Source of the DNA: Pseudomonadota bacterium
GTDB lineage: Bacteria; Pseudomonadota; Gammaproteobacteria; Burkholderiales; Rhodocyclaceae
Direction: 5' to 3'
Assembly: GCA_018262095.1 (NCBI GenBank)
Contig: JAGTRW010000013.1
Coordinates: forward strand, 124,001 to 188,000
DNA: 64,000 nt
Each line of letters begins with the position of its first letter. Position 1 is the first letter of the stretch. Position numbers and translations under genes: made by a program. The notes under the pieces are model-generated. The model did no database searches and was not told where the DNA came from. It saw only the letters and a program-made list of their open reading frames with translations. Below, piece by piece: positions 25,450-35,596 of this stretch.

Positions 25450-26933
25450 GCAGCGCCGCCTTTACTGCCGCCGCGGCGCTGATCCGCGAACTCGCCGCGC
25501 GCGGCGTCGAGCCGACCGGCGTCGCCGACGACAGTCGAGAGGTCAAGCCCGGCGATCTTTTCATCGCCTATCCCGGCGACCTCTCCGACGGCCGCCGTTT
25601 CATCAATGATGCCATCGCGTGCGGCGCTTGCGCCGTGCTCTGGCAGGCCGGCGGCGATTTTCGCTGGAACCCTGACTGGAAAATCGCCAACCTGTCGGCC
25701 GACGGTCTGCGCCAGCTCTGCGGGCCATTGGCGCACGCGCTGTTCGGCCAGCCCAGCGAGCGCCTGTCGCTGATCGCGATCACCGGAACCAACGGCAAGA
25801 CGACGATCAGCCAGTGGATCGCGCGCGCCTACCCGCACCCTTGCGCGATCATCGGCACGCTTGGCGCCGGCTTGCCCGACCAGCTGGTCGATACGGGGCT
25901 GACGACGCCCGAGGCGACGACGCTGACGCGTTACCTCGCCGAGTTTTGCGAAGCCGGCGCGCAGGCCTGCGCGCTCGAAGCGAGCTCAATCGGCATCGAG
26001 GAGGGGCGTCTTGACGGCGCGCGCGTCGATGTCGCGGTGTTCACCAATCTGACTCGCGACCATCTCGACTACCATGGCACGATGGCTGCTTACGCGGCGG
26101 CCAAGGAACGGCTGTTCACCTGGCCGCGCCTGCGCCTGGCGGTGATCAATCTGGACGACCCGTTCGGCCCGGAACTCGCTGCGCGCAGCAGCGCGGCCAA
26201 GGTGATCGGCTACACGCAAAGCGAAGCGCGCTGCGACCGGCAAGGCGTGATCAGCGCGCAGGACGTCGAGCAGACGATAGACGGTCTGCGTTTTCGCCTC
26301 TGCGCGCCGAACGGACGCGCGCGCGTCGAGACCGGCCTGCTCGGCCGCTACAATATCTCGAACCTGTTGGCGGTCGCCGCCGTGCTGATCGACGCCGGCT
26401 TGACGCCGCGCGAGGTCGCCGAGCGTTTTGCGACGCTGCGCTCTCCCGCTGGCCGGCTCGAAAAAATCGGTGGTCGCAACGAACCGCTGATCGTCGTCGA
26501 TTATTCGCACACGCCCGATGCGCTGCAAAGCGCCTTGCACGCGCTGCGCCCGCTGGCCTGCGCACGCGGCGGGCAGCTGGTCGCGCTGTTTGGCTGCGGC
26601 GGCGATCGCGATCACGGCAAGCGCCCGTTGATGGGGAAAATCGCCGCGCAGTTCGCCGACCGCGTCGTCTTGACTTCCGACAACCCGCGTAGCGAGGACC
26701 CGGCGGCGATTATCGAGCAGATCCGCAGCGCCGCGCCGCAGGCCGAGGCCATTGCCGATCGCGGCGAGGCGATTCTCCTAACGATCCTGGCGGCGCAGCC
26801 GGCCGATGTGATCCTGCTCGCCGGCAAGGGCCACGAGCCGTATCAGGAAATCGCCGGAGTCCGCCGCCCGTTCTCGGATGTTGAGCAGGCGCGTGCGGCA
26901 CTGGCCGACCGCCTGCAGAGGAGTAGCAAATGA
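25446..26933 (+). CDS. murE: UDP-MurNAc-tripeptide synthetase MurE (meso-diaminopimelate adding)
   Basis: Cytoplasmic ATP-dependent ligase adding the third amino acid to UDP-MurNAc-L-Ala-D-Glu. 495 residues, from a GTG overlapping the ftsI stop. ATP site ITGTNGKTTISQW (about 115-127), central FTNLTRDHLDYHGT, and the substrate motif SDNPRSEDP, whose DNPR form marks specificity for meso-diaminopimelate. The GTG was chosen over any upstream codon because the open frame before it runs through ftsI. The end overlaps murF by four bases. Confidence 0.96.
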   Translation: MSSAAFTAAAALIRELAARGVEPTGVADDSREVKPGDLFIAYPGDLSDGRRFINDAIACGACAVLWQAGGDFRWNPDWKIANLSADGLRQLCGPLAHALFGQPSERLSLIAITGTNGKTTISQWIARAYPHPCAIIGTLGAGLPDQLVDTGLTTPEATTLTRYLAEFCEAGAQACALEASSIGIEEGRLDGARVDVAVFTNLTRDHLDYHGTMAAYAAAKERLFTWPRLRLAVINLDDPFGPELAARSSAAKVIGYTQSEARCDRQGVISAQDVEQTIDGLRFRLCAPNGRARVETGLLGRYNISNLLAVAAVLIDAGLTPREVAERFATLRSPAGRLEKIGGRNEPLIVVDYSHTPDALQSALHALRPLACARGGQLVALFGCGGDRDHGKRPLMGKIAAQFADRVVLTSDNPRSEDPAAIIEQIRSAAPQAEAIADRGEAILLTILAAQPADVILLAGKGHEPYQEIAGVRRPFSDVEQARAALADRLQRSSK

Positions 26934-28348
26934 TGATGGATCTGCTCGCCGCAGCTCAGGCGATGGCCGCTACGCTGGTCGCAGAGAGTTCGTCGGCCAG
27001 CCTGACGTTCAGCGCGGTATCGACCGACAGCCGCGCGGTAGCCGCCGGCGAACTCTTTATCGCGCTGCGCGGCGAGAACTTCGACGGCCATGAGTTCGTT
27101 GCCGCGGCGCGCGAACGCGGCGCAGTCGCCGCGGTGGTCGCCGACGCCGCCGCCGAATCCTTGACCGAAGCCGGTCTGCCGCTGCTGGTCGTCGCCGATA
27201 CGCGGCTCGCGCTCGGTGCGCTGGCAGCGAGCTGGCGTAGCCGCTTCTCCTTGCCGCTGATCGCGGTAACCGGCAGCAACGGCAAGACGACGACCAAGGA
27301 AATGATCGCCAGCATCCTCAAGGCGGCTTTTGGCGGCGACGTGCTGGTGACGCCGGGCAACTTCAATAACGACATCGGTCTGCCGCTCACGCTGCTCAAG
27401 CTCAATTCAAGTCACCGCGCGGCGATCATCGAAATGGGGATGAATCATCCGGGCGAGATCGCCTACCTCGCGCGCATCGCGCGGCCGACGGTGGCGGTGG
27501 TGACCAACGCCCAGCGCGCGCATCTGGCCGGGATGGGCTCGCTGGAGACGATTGCCGCCGAAAAGGGCAGCATCTTCGAGGGGCTCGACGCGTCGGGAAC
27601 CGCGGTGTTCAGCGCCGACGATCGCTGGGCCGACCTGTGGCGCGCGCAGAGCGCCAACTGCCGGGTGCTCAATTTTTCGTTCGAGCGCGCAGCGCCGGTG
27701 ACCGGCAGCTACCAGGTGCGCGGTCTCGAAAATCGTCTGAATCTTTCGCTGGCCGGCGAGCCGATCGAGGTCGTTCTGGCGATGCCGGGCGCGCACAACG
27801 CGCGCAATGCGCTGGCCGCGGCGGCAGTCGCGGTCGCCGCCGGAATCGCGCCGGCTGCGGTGCGATCGGGTCTGGCCGCCTTTCGCGGGATCAAGGGGCG
27901 GCTGCAGCGCCGCGCGGGGGCGAACGGCTCGACGCTGCTCGACGATACCTATAACGCCAACCCGGATTCGGTTCGCGCCGGAATCGACGTGCTGGCGGCG
28001 ACCGTCGGCAAGAAAATCCTGGTGCTCGGCGACATGGGCGAGATCGGCGACATGACCGGTCAGTTTCACGACGAAATCGGCGGCTACGCCAAGAGTCAGG
28101 GCATCGACCGCCTGTTCGCCTTCGGCGAGTCGAGCGCTCTCGCAGCGCTCAACTTCGGCGCCGGCGGCCAGCACTTCAAGAAGATCGAAACGCTGATCGA
28201 ATCGCTCACCAGCGAGCTGACCGCGGAGACGACCGTGCTGGTCAAGGGGTCGCGCTTCATGCACATGGAAAGAGTCGCCAATGCGCTGGCCGAGGCGCAG
28301 GCCGAACCGGGCAGTTCGCCGACGATGGCCAGCGAAGGAGAAAAATAA
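26930..28348 (+). CDS. murF: UDP-MurNAc-pentapeptide synthetase MurF
   Basis: 472-residue ligase adding D-Ala-D-Ala to the UDP-MurNAc tripeptide. Features: [25 protein letters not shown] at the N-terminal substrate domain, ATP loop [13 protein letters not shown] (about 109-121), [14 protein letters not shown], and the C-terminal [16 protein letters not shown] and LGDMGEIG. Three ATG codons follow each other at the start, so the exact first residue is uncertain by two. It is coupled to murE and overlaps mraY by one base. Confidence 0.96.
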   Translation: MMMDLLAAAQAMAATLVAESSSASLTFSAVSTDSRAVAAGELFIALRGENFDGHEFVAAARERGAVAAVVADAAAESLTEAGLPLLVVADTRLALGALAASWRSRFSLPLIAVTGSNGKTTTKEMIASILKAAFGGDVLVTPGNFNNDIGLPLTLLKLNSSHRAAIIEMGMNHPGEIAYLARIARPTVAVVTNAQRAHLAGMGSLETIAAEKGSIFEGLDASGTAVFSADDRWADLWRAQSANCRVLNFSFERAAPVTGSYQVRGLENRLNLSLAGEPIEVVLAMPGAHNARNALAAAAVAVAAGIAPAAVRSGLAAFRGIKGRLQRRAGANGSTLLDDTYNANPDSVRAGIDVLAATVGKKILVLGDMGEIGDMTGQFHDEIGGYAKSQGIDRLFAFGESSALAALNFGAGGQHFKKIETLIESLTSELTAETTVLVKGSRFMHMERVANALAEAQAEPGSSPTMASEGEK

Positions 28349-29436
28349 TGCTGTTGATGCTGGCGCAATGGCTGGGGCAGGACATCCGCGGCTTCAACGT
28401 GTTCAATTACATCACGCTGCGCGCGGTGCTCGCGGCGATGACCGCGCTGATCATTTCCTTCATCGCCGGCCCGCGCGTGATCCGCTGGCTGGCCGCCAAG
28501 AAGATCGGTCAGGCGGTGCGCAACGACGGGCCGCAGACGCACCTTGTCAAGTCAGGGACGCCGACCATGGGCGGCGCGCTGATCCTGATCGCGATCGCGA
28601 TCACCACTCTGCTCTGGGGCGATCTTGCCAACCGTTACATCTGGGTGCTGCTGATCGTGACGCTCGGTTTCGGCGCGATCGGCTGGTACGACGACTGGAA
28701 AAAGGTCGTCTATCGCGACCCCAAGGGACTCTCGAGCCGCTGGAAATACTTCTGGCAATCGGTGCTCGGTCTGGCGGTCGCTGTTTTCCTGGCGGCGACG
28801 GCGAGCGTTCCGGCGCAGCTCGAGCTGATCGTTCCCTTCTTCAAGACGGTGACTTACCCGCTCGGCATTTTCGGCTTCATCATCCTGACCTACCTGGTGA
28901 TCGTCGGTACCAGCAACGCCGTCAACCTCACCGACGGCCTCGACGGCCTGGCGATCATGCCGACGGTGATGATCGCCGCGGCACTCGCGATCTTCGCCTA
29001 CGTCGCCGGCAGCACGGTGTTCTCGCGTTACCTGTTCATGCCCTACATCCCGGGCGCCGGCGAACTGGCGATCTTCCTCGGCGCGATGGTCGGCGCCGGG
29101 CTCGGCTTTTTGTGGTTCAACGCCTATCCGGCCGAAGTCTTCATGGGCGACGTCGGCGCGCTGGCGCTCGGCGCGGCGCTCGGCACGGTCGCCGTGATCG
29201 TCCGCCAGGAAATCGTTCTGGCGGTGATGGGCGGCGTCTTCGTCGCCGAAACGCTGTCGGTCGCGATGCAGGTGCTCTATTTCAAATTCACCGGCGGCAA
29301 GCGGATTTTCCGCATGGCGCCGCTGCATCACCATTACGAACTGTCTGGCTGGAAAGAGACGCAGGTCGTCGTCCGTTTCTGGATCATCACCATCATGCTG
29401 GTGCTGGTCGGTCTGTCCACTCTGAAGATCCGCTGA
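28348..29436 (+). CDS. mraY: Phospho-MurNAc-pentapeptide translocase MraY
   Basis: Integral membrane enzyme that transfers phospho-MurNAc-pentapeptide to undecaprenyl phosphate, making lipid I. The 362 residues form about ten membrane helices. Conserved catalytic sites are [18 protein letters not shown] with the Asp pair, [16 protein letters not shown], and [20 protein letters not shown] near the C-terminus. The start overlaps the murF stop by one base (TAATG). Confidence 0.97.
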   Translation: MLLMLAQWLGQDIRGFNVFNYITLRAVLAAMTALIISFIAGPRVIRWLAAKKIGQAVRNDGPQTHLVKSGTPTMGGALILIAIAITTLLWGDLANRYIWVLLIVTLGFGAIGWYDDWKKVVYRDPKGLSSRWKYFWQSVLGLAVAVFLAATASVPAQLELIVPFFKTVTYPLGIFGFIILTYLVIVGTSNAVNLTDGLDGLAIMPTVMIAAALAIFAYVAGSTVFSRYLFMPYIPGAGELAIFLGAMVGAGLGFLWFNAYPAEVFMGDVGALALGAALGTVAVIVRQEIVLAVMGGVFVAETLSVAMQVLYFKFTGGKRIFRMAPLHHHYELSGWKETQVVVRFWIITIMLVLVGLSTLKIR

Positions 29437-29437
29437 C

Positions 29438-30808
29438 ATGAATCTCTCCGGCAAACAACTCCTGGTGGTCGGTCTCGGCGAGTCCGGGCTGGCCATGGCC
29501 AAATGGGCGACACGCCAGGGCGCGCGGGTTCGCGTCGCCGACAGCCGCGTCGCGCCGCCCAACGCGGCCGCCTTGCGCTGCTGCGCGCCGAACGCCGAGC
29601 TGATCGCCGGGCCGTTCGCCGCCACCACCTTCGCCGACGTCGAGTTGATCGCCATTTCACCCGGTGTCGCTGTCCAGGAGCCGCAGGTGCAGGCGGCGAT
29701 TGCGCGCGGCGTTGCCGTCGTCTCCGAGGTCGAACTGTTCGCCTGGGGCGTCAGGCAATTGTCGCCAGCGGCCAAAATCATCGCCATTACCGGCAGCAAC
29801 GGCAAGACCACGACCACCGCGCTGACCGCGCATCTGCTTAACGCTGCCGGCGTTCGCGCAATCGCCTGCGGCAATATCTCGCCGTCGGCGCTCGATGCGC
29901 TGATGGCCGCGATCGACGATCACGCGCTGCCGCAAGTCTGGGTGCTCGAACTTTCGAGCTTCCAGCTCGAGACGACGCAGACGCTTAATGCCGAAGCGGC
30001 GACGGTGCTTAACGTCAGCGAGGACCACCTCGACCGCTACGCGGGCATGGACGACTACGCGGCGACCAAGGCGCGCGTCTTCCAGGGCTGCGGCGTGATG
30101 GTCGTCAACCGCGACGATCCGCGCAGTCTTGCCGCTGGCCGCGGCGGACGAGAGCTGGTGAGCTTCGGCCTAAACGCTGCGCCGCGCGAGAACGACTTCG
30201 GATTTGAAAACGGCGCGCTGACGCGCGGCAGCGAAAAACTGACCGCGCTCGATCAACTCAAACTGCCGGGACTGCACAACGCCGCCAACGCGCTGGCCTC
30301 ATTGGCGCTGTGCGCGGCGGTCGGTGTCGCGCCGCGCGCCGTATTGCCCGCGCTCGCCGCGTTCAAGGGATTGCCGCATCGCGTCGAACTGGTGGCGAGC
30401 GTTGGTGGCGTTTCCTACTACGACGATTCGAAGGGGACCAACGTCGGCGCGACGCTGGCGGCGGTCGAGGGGATGGGCTGCAAGGTCGCGATCATCCTTG
30501 GCGGCGAAGGCAAGGAACAGGATTTCTCGCCGCTTAAGGCGGCGCTCGCCGAGCATGGGCGCGCGATCGCGCTGATCGGACGCGACGCGATGCTGATCGG
30601 CGCGGCGATCGACGGCTGCGGCGTGCCGGTCAAGCATTGCGCCGACCTCGAAGACGCGGTGCGCTGGTGCGCGCGCGAGGCGCTGCCCGGCGACGCCGTG
30701 CTGCTCTCGCCGGCGTGCGCGAGTTTCGACATGTTCCGCAGTTACCTGCATCGCTCCGAAGTGTTCATCGACCTGGTGCGTACCTTGCAAAGCGAGGCGT
30801 CACGATGA
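29438..30808 (+). CDS. murD: UDP-MurNAc-L-Ala:D-Glu ligase MurD
   Basis: 456-residue ATP-dependent ligase adding D-glutamate to UDP-MurNAc-L-Ala. N-terminal Rossmann-like QLLVVGLGESGLAMAKWA, ATP loop [13 protein letters not shown] (about 114-126), ELSSFQLETT, NVSEDHLDRY and C-terminal LSPACASFDMFRSYLHRSEVF are all typical. It begins one base after mraY and overlaps ftsW by four. Confidence 0.96.
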   Translation: MNLSGKQLLVVGLGESGLAMAKWATRQGARVRVADSRVAPPNAAALRCCAPNAELIAGPFAATTFADVELIAISPGVAVQEPQVQAAIARGVAVVSEVELFAWGVRQLSPAAKIIAITGSNGKTTTTALTAHLLNAAGVRAIACGNISPSALDALMAAIDDHALPQVWVLELSSFQLETTQTLNAEAATVLNVSEDHLDRYAGMDDYAATKARVFQGCGVMVVNRDDPRSLAAGRGGRELVSFGLNAAPRENDFGFENGALTRGSEKLTALDQLKLPGLHNAANALASLALCAAVGVAPRAVLPALAAFKGLPHRVELVASVGGVSYYDDSKGTNVGATLAAVEGMGCKVAIILGGEGKEQDFSPLKAALAEHGRAIALIGRDAMLIGAAIDGCGVPVKHCADLEDAVRWCAREALPGDAVLLSPACASFDMFRSYLHRSEVFIDLVRTLQSEASR

Positions 30809-31965
30809 TTCCCGCGCTCGACGCGCCGCGCCGGATGCCGGCCGAAGTCGATCTCACCTTGCTGTGGAGCGGCCTGGTGCTGCTGCTGCTCGGCATGGTG
30901 ATGGTCTACTCGGCGTCGATCGCGATCGCCGAAGTCGGGCGCTTTACGGGCAATCACCCGACCTATTTTCTGGTTCGTCACGCCGTCTTTCTGGCCATCG
31001 GTCTGGTCGCCGCCGGCTGCGCCTTCCAGGTGCCGCTGGCGACCTGGCAGCACCTGTCGCCGTGGCTGTTCGTTGCCGGCGTCGTGCTGCTCGCGCTGGT
31101 GCTGGTGCCAGGCGTCGGCCGCGACGTCAATGGCGCGCGCCGCTGGTTGTCGCTCGGCGTCGCCAATCTGCAGCCGTCGGAACTGATGAAGCTCTTCGCC
31201 GTGCTCTACGCCGCCGATTACACGGTGCGCAAGATGGCGCACATGCACCAACTCAGGAAAGCCTTCCTGCCGATGTCCGGGGCGATGGTGGTGGTCGGCG
31301 TGCTGTTGCTCAAGGAGCCCGATTTCGGCGCCTTCGTGGTGATCATTTCGGTCGCCATCGGCATCCTGTTCCTCGGCGGCATGCGCGCGCGACTGTTCGC
31401 CATCCTGATCGTCGTTCTGGTCGCCGCTTTCGCCGCGTTGATCATCGTCTCTCCCTACCGTCGCGATCGCATCTTCGGCTTCATGGACCCGTGGTCGGAC
31501 GCCTTCGGTCGCGGCTACCAGTTGTCGCACGCGCTGATCGCCTTCGGCCGCGGCGAATTGCTCGGCGTTGGCCTCGGCGCCAGTGTCGAAAAACTCTTCT
31601 ACCTGCCCGAAGCGCATACCGACTTCCTGCTCGCGGTGATCGCCGAGGAACTTGGCTTCACCGGAGTCGTCATCGTCATCGTGCTGTTCGGGCTGGTGAT
31701 CCAGCGCGCCTTCGTCATCGGCCGCCAGGCCGTTGCGCTCGACCGCCTCTACCCGGCGCTGGTCGCCCAGGGAATCGGCATCTGGATTGGCATCCAGAGC
31801 TTCATCAACATGGGCGTCAACATGGGCCTCTTGCCGACCAAGGGCTTGACCTTGCCGCTGATGAGCTTCGGCGGATCGGGAATCCTCGCCAACTGCGTGG
31901 CCCTCGCCATCCTTCTCCGAGTCGATTGGGAGAATAGACAATTGATGCGTGGAGGAAAATTGTGA
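30805..31965 (+). CDS. ftsW: Septal peptidoglycan glycosyltransferase FtsW
   Basis: 386-residue SEDS-family polymerase of septal glycan strands, working with FtsI. About ten membrane helices are visible. Conserved sequences: VMVYSASIAIAE in helix 1, NGARRWLSLG with QPSELMKL, FGRGELLGVGLGASVEKLFYLPEAHTDFLLAVIAEELG, and GLTLPLMSFGGSGILANC. The start was set at the ATG overlapping the murD stop. A strong GGAGG near its 3' end serves the small frame that follows. Confidence 0.96.
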   Translation: MIPALDAPRRMPAEVDLTLLWSGLVLLLLGMVMVYSASIAIAEVGRFTGNHPTYFLVRHAVFLAIGLVAAGCAFQVPLATWQHLSPWLFVAGVVLLALVLVPGVGRDVNGARRWLSLGVANLQPSELMKLFAVLYAADYTVRKMAHMHQLRKAFLPMSGAMVVVGVLLLKEPDFGAFVVIISVAIGILFLGGMRARLFAILIVVLVAAFAALIIVSPYRRDRIFGFMDPWSDAFGRGYQLSHALIAFGRGELLGVGLGASVEKLFYLPEAHTDFLLAVIAEELGFTGVVIVIVLFGLVIQRAFVIGRQAVALDRLYPALVAQGIGIWIGIQSFINMGVNMGLLPTKGLTLPLMSFGGSGILANCVALAILLRVDWENRQLMRGGKL

Positions 31966-32078
31966 TGGCGATGACCTCGATTCATCAATTGGCGGTTTCG
32001 GCGCAGGCTAACTTGCGCAGCAAGTTAAGCGCGCAGCGCGGCCGCAGCCAAAATAGGCAGCGCGGGGGGAAATTATGA
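31965..32078 (+). CDS. 37-codon ORF bridging ftsW and murG
   Basis: Short basic reading frame beginning [20 protein letters not shown] and ending QRGGKL. GGAGG at 31951-31955 lies nine bases before its ATG. The ATG shares one base with the ftsW stop, and its TGA overlaps the murG ATG by four bases, so translation could pass without a break from ftsW to murG. It also contains the hairpin AACTTGC/GCAAGTT. No family is recognised. It may be a leader-type coupling frame rather than a functional protein; whether the peptide is made is unknown. Confidence 0.45.
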   Translation: MAMTSIHQLAVSAQANLRSKLSAQRGRSQNRQRGGKL

Positions 32079-33139
32079 CCAAGACGCTCATGGTCATGGC
32101 CGGTGGTACCGGTGGCCACGTCTTCCCAGGGTTAGCAGTCGCCGACCTGTTGCGCGCGCGCGGCTGGAAGGTCGTCTGGATGGGAAACCCGAACGGCATG
32201 GAGGCCAAGCTGGTGCCGTCGCGCGGCTACGAAATGGCCTGGGTGCGCTTCACCGGGCTGCGCGGCAAGGGGCTGCTGCGCAAGCTGCAACTGCCGTTCG
32301 CGTTGTTCTCGGCATGCTGGCAGGCGCGCCGCGAGATCGCCCGCGTCAAGCCCGACGTGGTGCTCGGCATGGGCGGCTACATCAGCTTCCCGGGCGGATT
32401 GATGGCGCGCCTCGCGGGTTGTCCGCTGCTGATCCACGAACAGAATTCGGTCGCCGGTCTGGCTAACCGCGTGCTGGCCAAAATTGCGACGCGCGTCGCC
32501 TGTGGTTTCCCGCAAGCCTTGCCGGGCGGCATCTGGGTCGGCAATCCGGTGCGCGCTGAAATTGCGCAGATGTCGCCACCGGCCGAGCGTCTGGCCGCGC
32601 GTGCTGACGACGCGCCGCTGCGTCTGCTGGTGCTCGGCGGCAGTCTGGGCGCGGCAGCGATCAACGAGCGGGTGCCCAAGGGGCTGGCGCTGCTGGCCGA
32701 AAACGAACGGCCGCAGGTGGTGCACCAGGCCGGCGAAAAACATCTTGAGCAGCTGCAGAATAACTATCAGGCGGTTGGCGTCGATGCCAATTGTGTTGCC
32801 TTCATCGACGACATGGCCGGCGCTTACGAGTGGGCCGACCTGGTGCTCTGCCGCGCCGGTGCGCTGACCGTCGCCGAGCTCGCTGCGGTAGGCATCGCCA
32901 GCATTCTGGTGCCTTATCCGCACGCCGTCGATGACCACCAGAGCGCCAACGCGAGATTTCTCGCCAACGCTGGCGGCGCCTTCCTGCTCGCCCAGGACGA
33001 AATGACGCCCGAATCGATCAGCCTGATCCGCAACTACACGCGCGGACAGCTGCTGCAAATGGCGCAGCGCGCGCGCGCGCTGGCCAAGCCGGACGCCGCA
33101 GCCGAAGTCGCGGCGCTGTGCGAGGAGCTAGTGCAATGA
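32075..33139 (+). CDS. murG: Lipid II synthase MurG (GlcNAc transferase)
   Basis: 354-residue membrane-associated glycosyltransferase adding GlcNAc to lipid I. The first G loop [19 protein letters not shown] (about 7-25), [38 protein letters not shown], and [31 protein letters not shown] are all conserved. GGGGGA six bases before the ATG is the ribosome site, within the preceding small frame. Family length is normal. Confidence 0.97.
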   Translation: MTKTLMVMAGGTGGHVFPGLAVADLLRARGWKVVWMGNPNGMEAKLVPSRGYEMAWVRFTGLRGKGLLRKLQLPFALFSACWQARREIARVKPDVVLGMGGYISFPGGLMARLAGCPLLIHEQNSVAGLANRVLAKIATRVACGFPQALPGGIWVGNPVRAEIAQMSPPAERLAARADDAPLRLLVLGGSLGAAAINERVPKGLALLAENERPQVVHQAGEKHLEQLQNNYQAVGVDANCVAFIDDMAGAYEWADLVLCRAGALTVAELAAVGIASILVPYPHAVDDHQSANARFLANAGGAFLLAQDEMTPESISLIRNYTRGQLLQMAQRARALAKPDAAAEVAALCEELVQ

Positions 33140-33155
33140 ACGAAAAAAAACCAAT

Positions 33156-33279
33156 AACCACAGCGAACAGGGCGAACACGGCGAGATTCACGAGTGCGCA
33201 GCGAATCCTGTGCCGGCATTCCATACCCCAACAAAAATCGGGTTTGGTTTTTCGCCGTGCCCGCCGTGTCGCCGTGGTT
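33156..33279. repeat. Dispersed inverted repeat (CCACAGCGAACACGG family), copy in murG-murC gap
   Basis: The left arm (33156-33185) reads AACCACAGCGAACAGGGCGA followed by ACACGGCGAG. The right arm (33248-33279) is its imperfect reverse complement, ending CGCCGTGTCGCCGTGGTT. It separates two dcw genes that are usually tightly packed. A 54-codon frame (33136-33300) runs through it, overlapping the murG stop and the murC start, but its sequence is repeat-derived, so no separate gene is called. Related copies occur at 44491 and 61092. Confidence 0.75.
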
Positions 33280-33296
33280 AAACAAAGGCTTTCACA

Positions 33297-34691
33297 ATGA
33301 AACATAAAGTCAAAAGCATCCATTTCGTCGGTATCGGCGGTTCGGGAATGAGCGGAATCGCCGAGGTGCTGTCCAATCTCGGCTATTCGGTGAGCGGTTC
33401 GGATCTGGCCGACAACGCGACGACGCGCCGTCTGGCCGGACTCGGCATCCGCACGCTGGTCGGACACAGCGAACAGAATATCGAAGGCGCCGACGCGGTG
33501 GTGGTGTCGACCGCGGTCAAGGCCGACAACCCGGAAGTCGTCGCCGCGCGAGCGCGCAAGGTGCCGGTGGTGCCGCGCGCCCAGATGCTTGCCGAGCTGA
33601 TGCGCTTGAAGCAAGGCATCGCCATCGCCGGGACGCACGGCAAGACGACGACGACCAGCCTGGTCGCGTCGATCCTCGCCGAAGGCGGAATGGACCCGAC
33701 CTTCGTCATCGGCGGCCGGCTCAACGCCGCGGGCGCCAATGCGCGGCTCGGCTCGGGTGACTTCATCGTGGTCGAGGCCGACGAGTCCGACGCGTCTTTC
33801 CTGTTCCTGTCGCCGGTGGTCGCTATCGTCACCAACATCGACGCCGACCATATGGAAACTTACGGCCACGACTTCGGCCGTCTCAAGCAGGCCTTTGTCG
33901 ATTTTCTGCAGCGCCTGCCTTTCTACGGCGTTGCCGTGCTCTGTGCCGACGACGCCAACGTGCGCGAGATCATGCCGCAGGTGTCCAAGCAGATCGTTTC
34001 TTACGGGCTCAACGAGGGCGCCAACGTGCGCGCCGAGAACGTCGTCGCCAGCGACGGCCAGATGCGTTTTGACTGCGTTCGCGTCAATGGCAGCGAGAGC
34101 CGCTTCGCGGTGACGCTCAACCTGCCCGGAATGCACAACGTGCTCAACGCGCTGGCGGCGATCGCGGTGGCCACCGAACTCGGTGTTGCCGACGCGTCTA
34201 TCGTCAAGGCGCTTGCCGAGTTCAAGGGCGTCGGCCGCCGCTTCCAGCGTTATGGCGAGGTGGCTGTTTCGGCCGGCGGGTCGTTCACGCTGGTCGACGA
34301 CTACGGCCATCATCCGAGCGAAATGCGCGCGACGATCGCCGCGGCGCGCGGCGCTTTTCCCGGACGCCGCCTGGTGCTGGCTTTCCAGCCGCACCGCTAC
34401 ACGCGGACGCGCGACTGTTTCGAGGACTTCGTGAGCGTGCTCTCCGGCGTCGACGCGCTGGTGCTCGGCGAAGTCTATGGCGCCGGCGAGACGCCGATCG
34501 TCGCCGCAGACGGTCGTACGCTGGCGCGCGCGCTGCGCGTCGCCGGCAAGGTTGAACCGGTTTTCGTCGAGCAGATCGCCGACCTGCCGCAGGCGATTCT
34601 CGATGTCGTCAGAGATGGCGACGTGGTGATCACCATGGGCGCCGGGTCGATCGGCGCCGTTCCGGGCAAACTGGTCGGGGGGCAAGCATGA
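33297..34691 (+). CDS. murC: UDP-MurNAc:L-alanine ligase MurC
   Basis: 464-residue ATP-dependent ligase for the first amino acid of the stem peptide. N-terminal [21 protein letters not shown] loop [13 protein letters not shown] (about 108-120), [38 protein letters not shown] and [12 protein letters not shown] are conserved. The ATG is preceded by the repeat-bearing gap of 157 bases, unusual inside this operon. The end overlaps ddl by four bases. Confidence 0.97.
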   Translation: MKHKVKSIHFVGIGGSGMSGIAEVLSNLGYSVSGSDLADNATTRRLAGLGIRTLVGHSEQNIEGADAVVVSTAVKADNPEVVAARARKVPVVPRAQMLAELMRLKQGIAIAGTHGKTTTTSLVASILAEGGMDPTFVIGGRLNAAGANARLGSGDFIVVEADESDASFLFLSPVVAIVTNIDADHMETYGHDFGRLKQAFVDFLQRLPFYGVAVLCADDANVREIMPQVSKQIVSYGLNEGANVRAENVVASDGQMRFDCVRVNGSESRFAVTLNLPGMHNVLNALAAIAVATELGVADASIVKALAEFKGVGRRFQRYGEVAVSAGGSFTLVDDYGHHPSEMRATIAAARGAFPGRRLVLAFQPHRYTRTRDCFEDFVSVLSGVDALVLGEVYGAGETPIVAADGRTLARALRVAGKVEPVFVEQIADLPQAILDVVRDGDVVITMGAGSIGAVPGKLVGGQA

Positions 34692-35593
34692 GCGATTTCG
34701 GAAAAGTGGCGGTGCTGCTCGGCGGTCAATCGGCCGAGCGCGAGGTTTCGCTCAATAGCGGCGGTCGCGTGCTGGCGGCGTTGCAACGTCAGGGCGTCGA
34801 TGCCCAGGCCTTCGACCCGGCGCAAAGAAAGCTCGACGAGCTCATCGCCTTCGACCGCGTCTTCATCGCGCTGCACGGCCGCCACGGTGAGGACGGGACG
34901 ATCCAGGGCGCGCTCGAACTGATGCGTATCCCGTACACCGGCAGCGGCGTGATGGCTTCGGCGCTGGGCATGGACAAGTGGCGAACCAAGCTGCTCTGGC
35001 GCGCCGTCGGTCTGCCGATCCCGGAATTCGCGATGCTCGACGCGACCAGCGATTTTGCCGCGGTCGAACGCGAACTTGGGCTGCCGATCTTCGTCAAACC
35101 CGACTGCGAAGGATCGTCGATCGGCATCACCAAGGTCAAGCAGGCCGGGCAGTTGGCCTTGGCCTATCAGGACGCCGCCAAACACGACGCGCTGGTGCTC
35201 GCCGAGCGCGGCATCGGCGGCGGCGAATATACGGTCGCCATCCTTGGCGACCAGGCGCTGCCGATCATCAAGATCGAGCCGGCGACCGAATTTTACGACT
35301 ATGAAGCCAAATACCTGCGCGACGACACCGCGTATCGCTGCCCTTGCGGCCTGCCCGAAGCGCGCGAGCTCGAACTGCGCGCGCAGGCGCTCGAGGCGTT
35401 TCGCGTGCTCGGCTGCCGCGGGTGGGGACGCGTCGATTTTCTGATGGACGAGGCGGGCAACGCCTACTTCCTCGAAGTCAATACCTCGCCGGGGATGACC
35501 GACCACTCGCTGGTGCCGATGGCCGCGCGCGTCGCCGGAATCTCCTACGACCAACTGGTGCTGCGCGTGCTCGCGCTGGCGACGCTGGGATGA
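34688..35593 (+). CDS. ddl: D-alanine:D-alanine ligase
   Basis: 301-residue ATP-grasp ligase producing D-Ala-D-Ala for MurF. Typical sites: [17 protein letters not shown] at the start, [47 protein letters not shown] and [18 protein letters not shown]. It is the DdlB type usually found between murC and ftsQ. It overlaps murC by four bases and lies three bases before ftsQ. Confidence 0.96.
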   Translation: MSDFGKVAVLLGGQSAEREVSLNSGGRVLAALQRQGVDAQAFDPAQRKLDELIAFDRVFIALHGRHGEDGTIQGALELMRIPYTGSGVMASALGMDKWRTKLLWRAVGLPIPEFAMLDATSDFAAVERELGLPIFVKPDCEGSSIGITKVKQAGQLALAYQDAAKHDALVLAERGIGGGEYTVAILGDQALPIIKIEPATEFYDYEAKYLRDDTAYRCPCGLPEARELELRAQALEAFRVLGCRGWGRVDFLMDEAGNAYFLEVNTSPGMTDHSLVPMAARVAGISYDQLVLRVLALATLG

Positions 35594-35596
35594 GCG

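Noticed and set aside
33136-33300. 54-codon frame between murG and murC as an independent gene
   Set aside because: Its sequence is mostly the two arms of a dispersed inverted repeat; kept only as a note on possible translational coupling.
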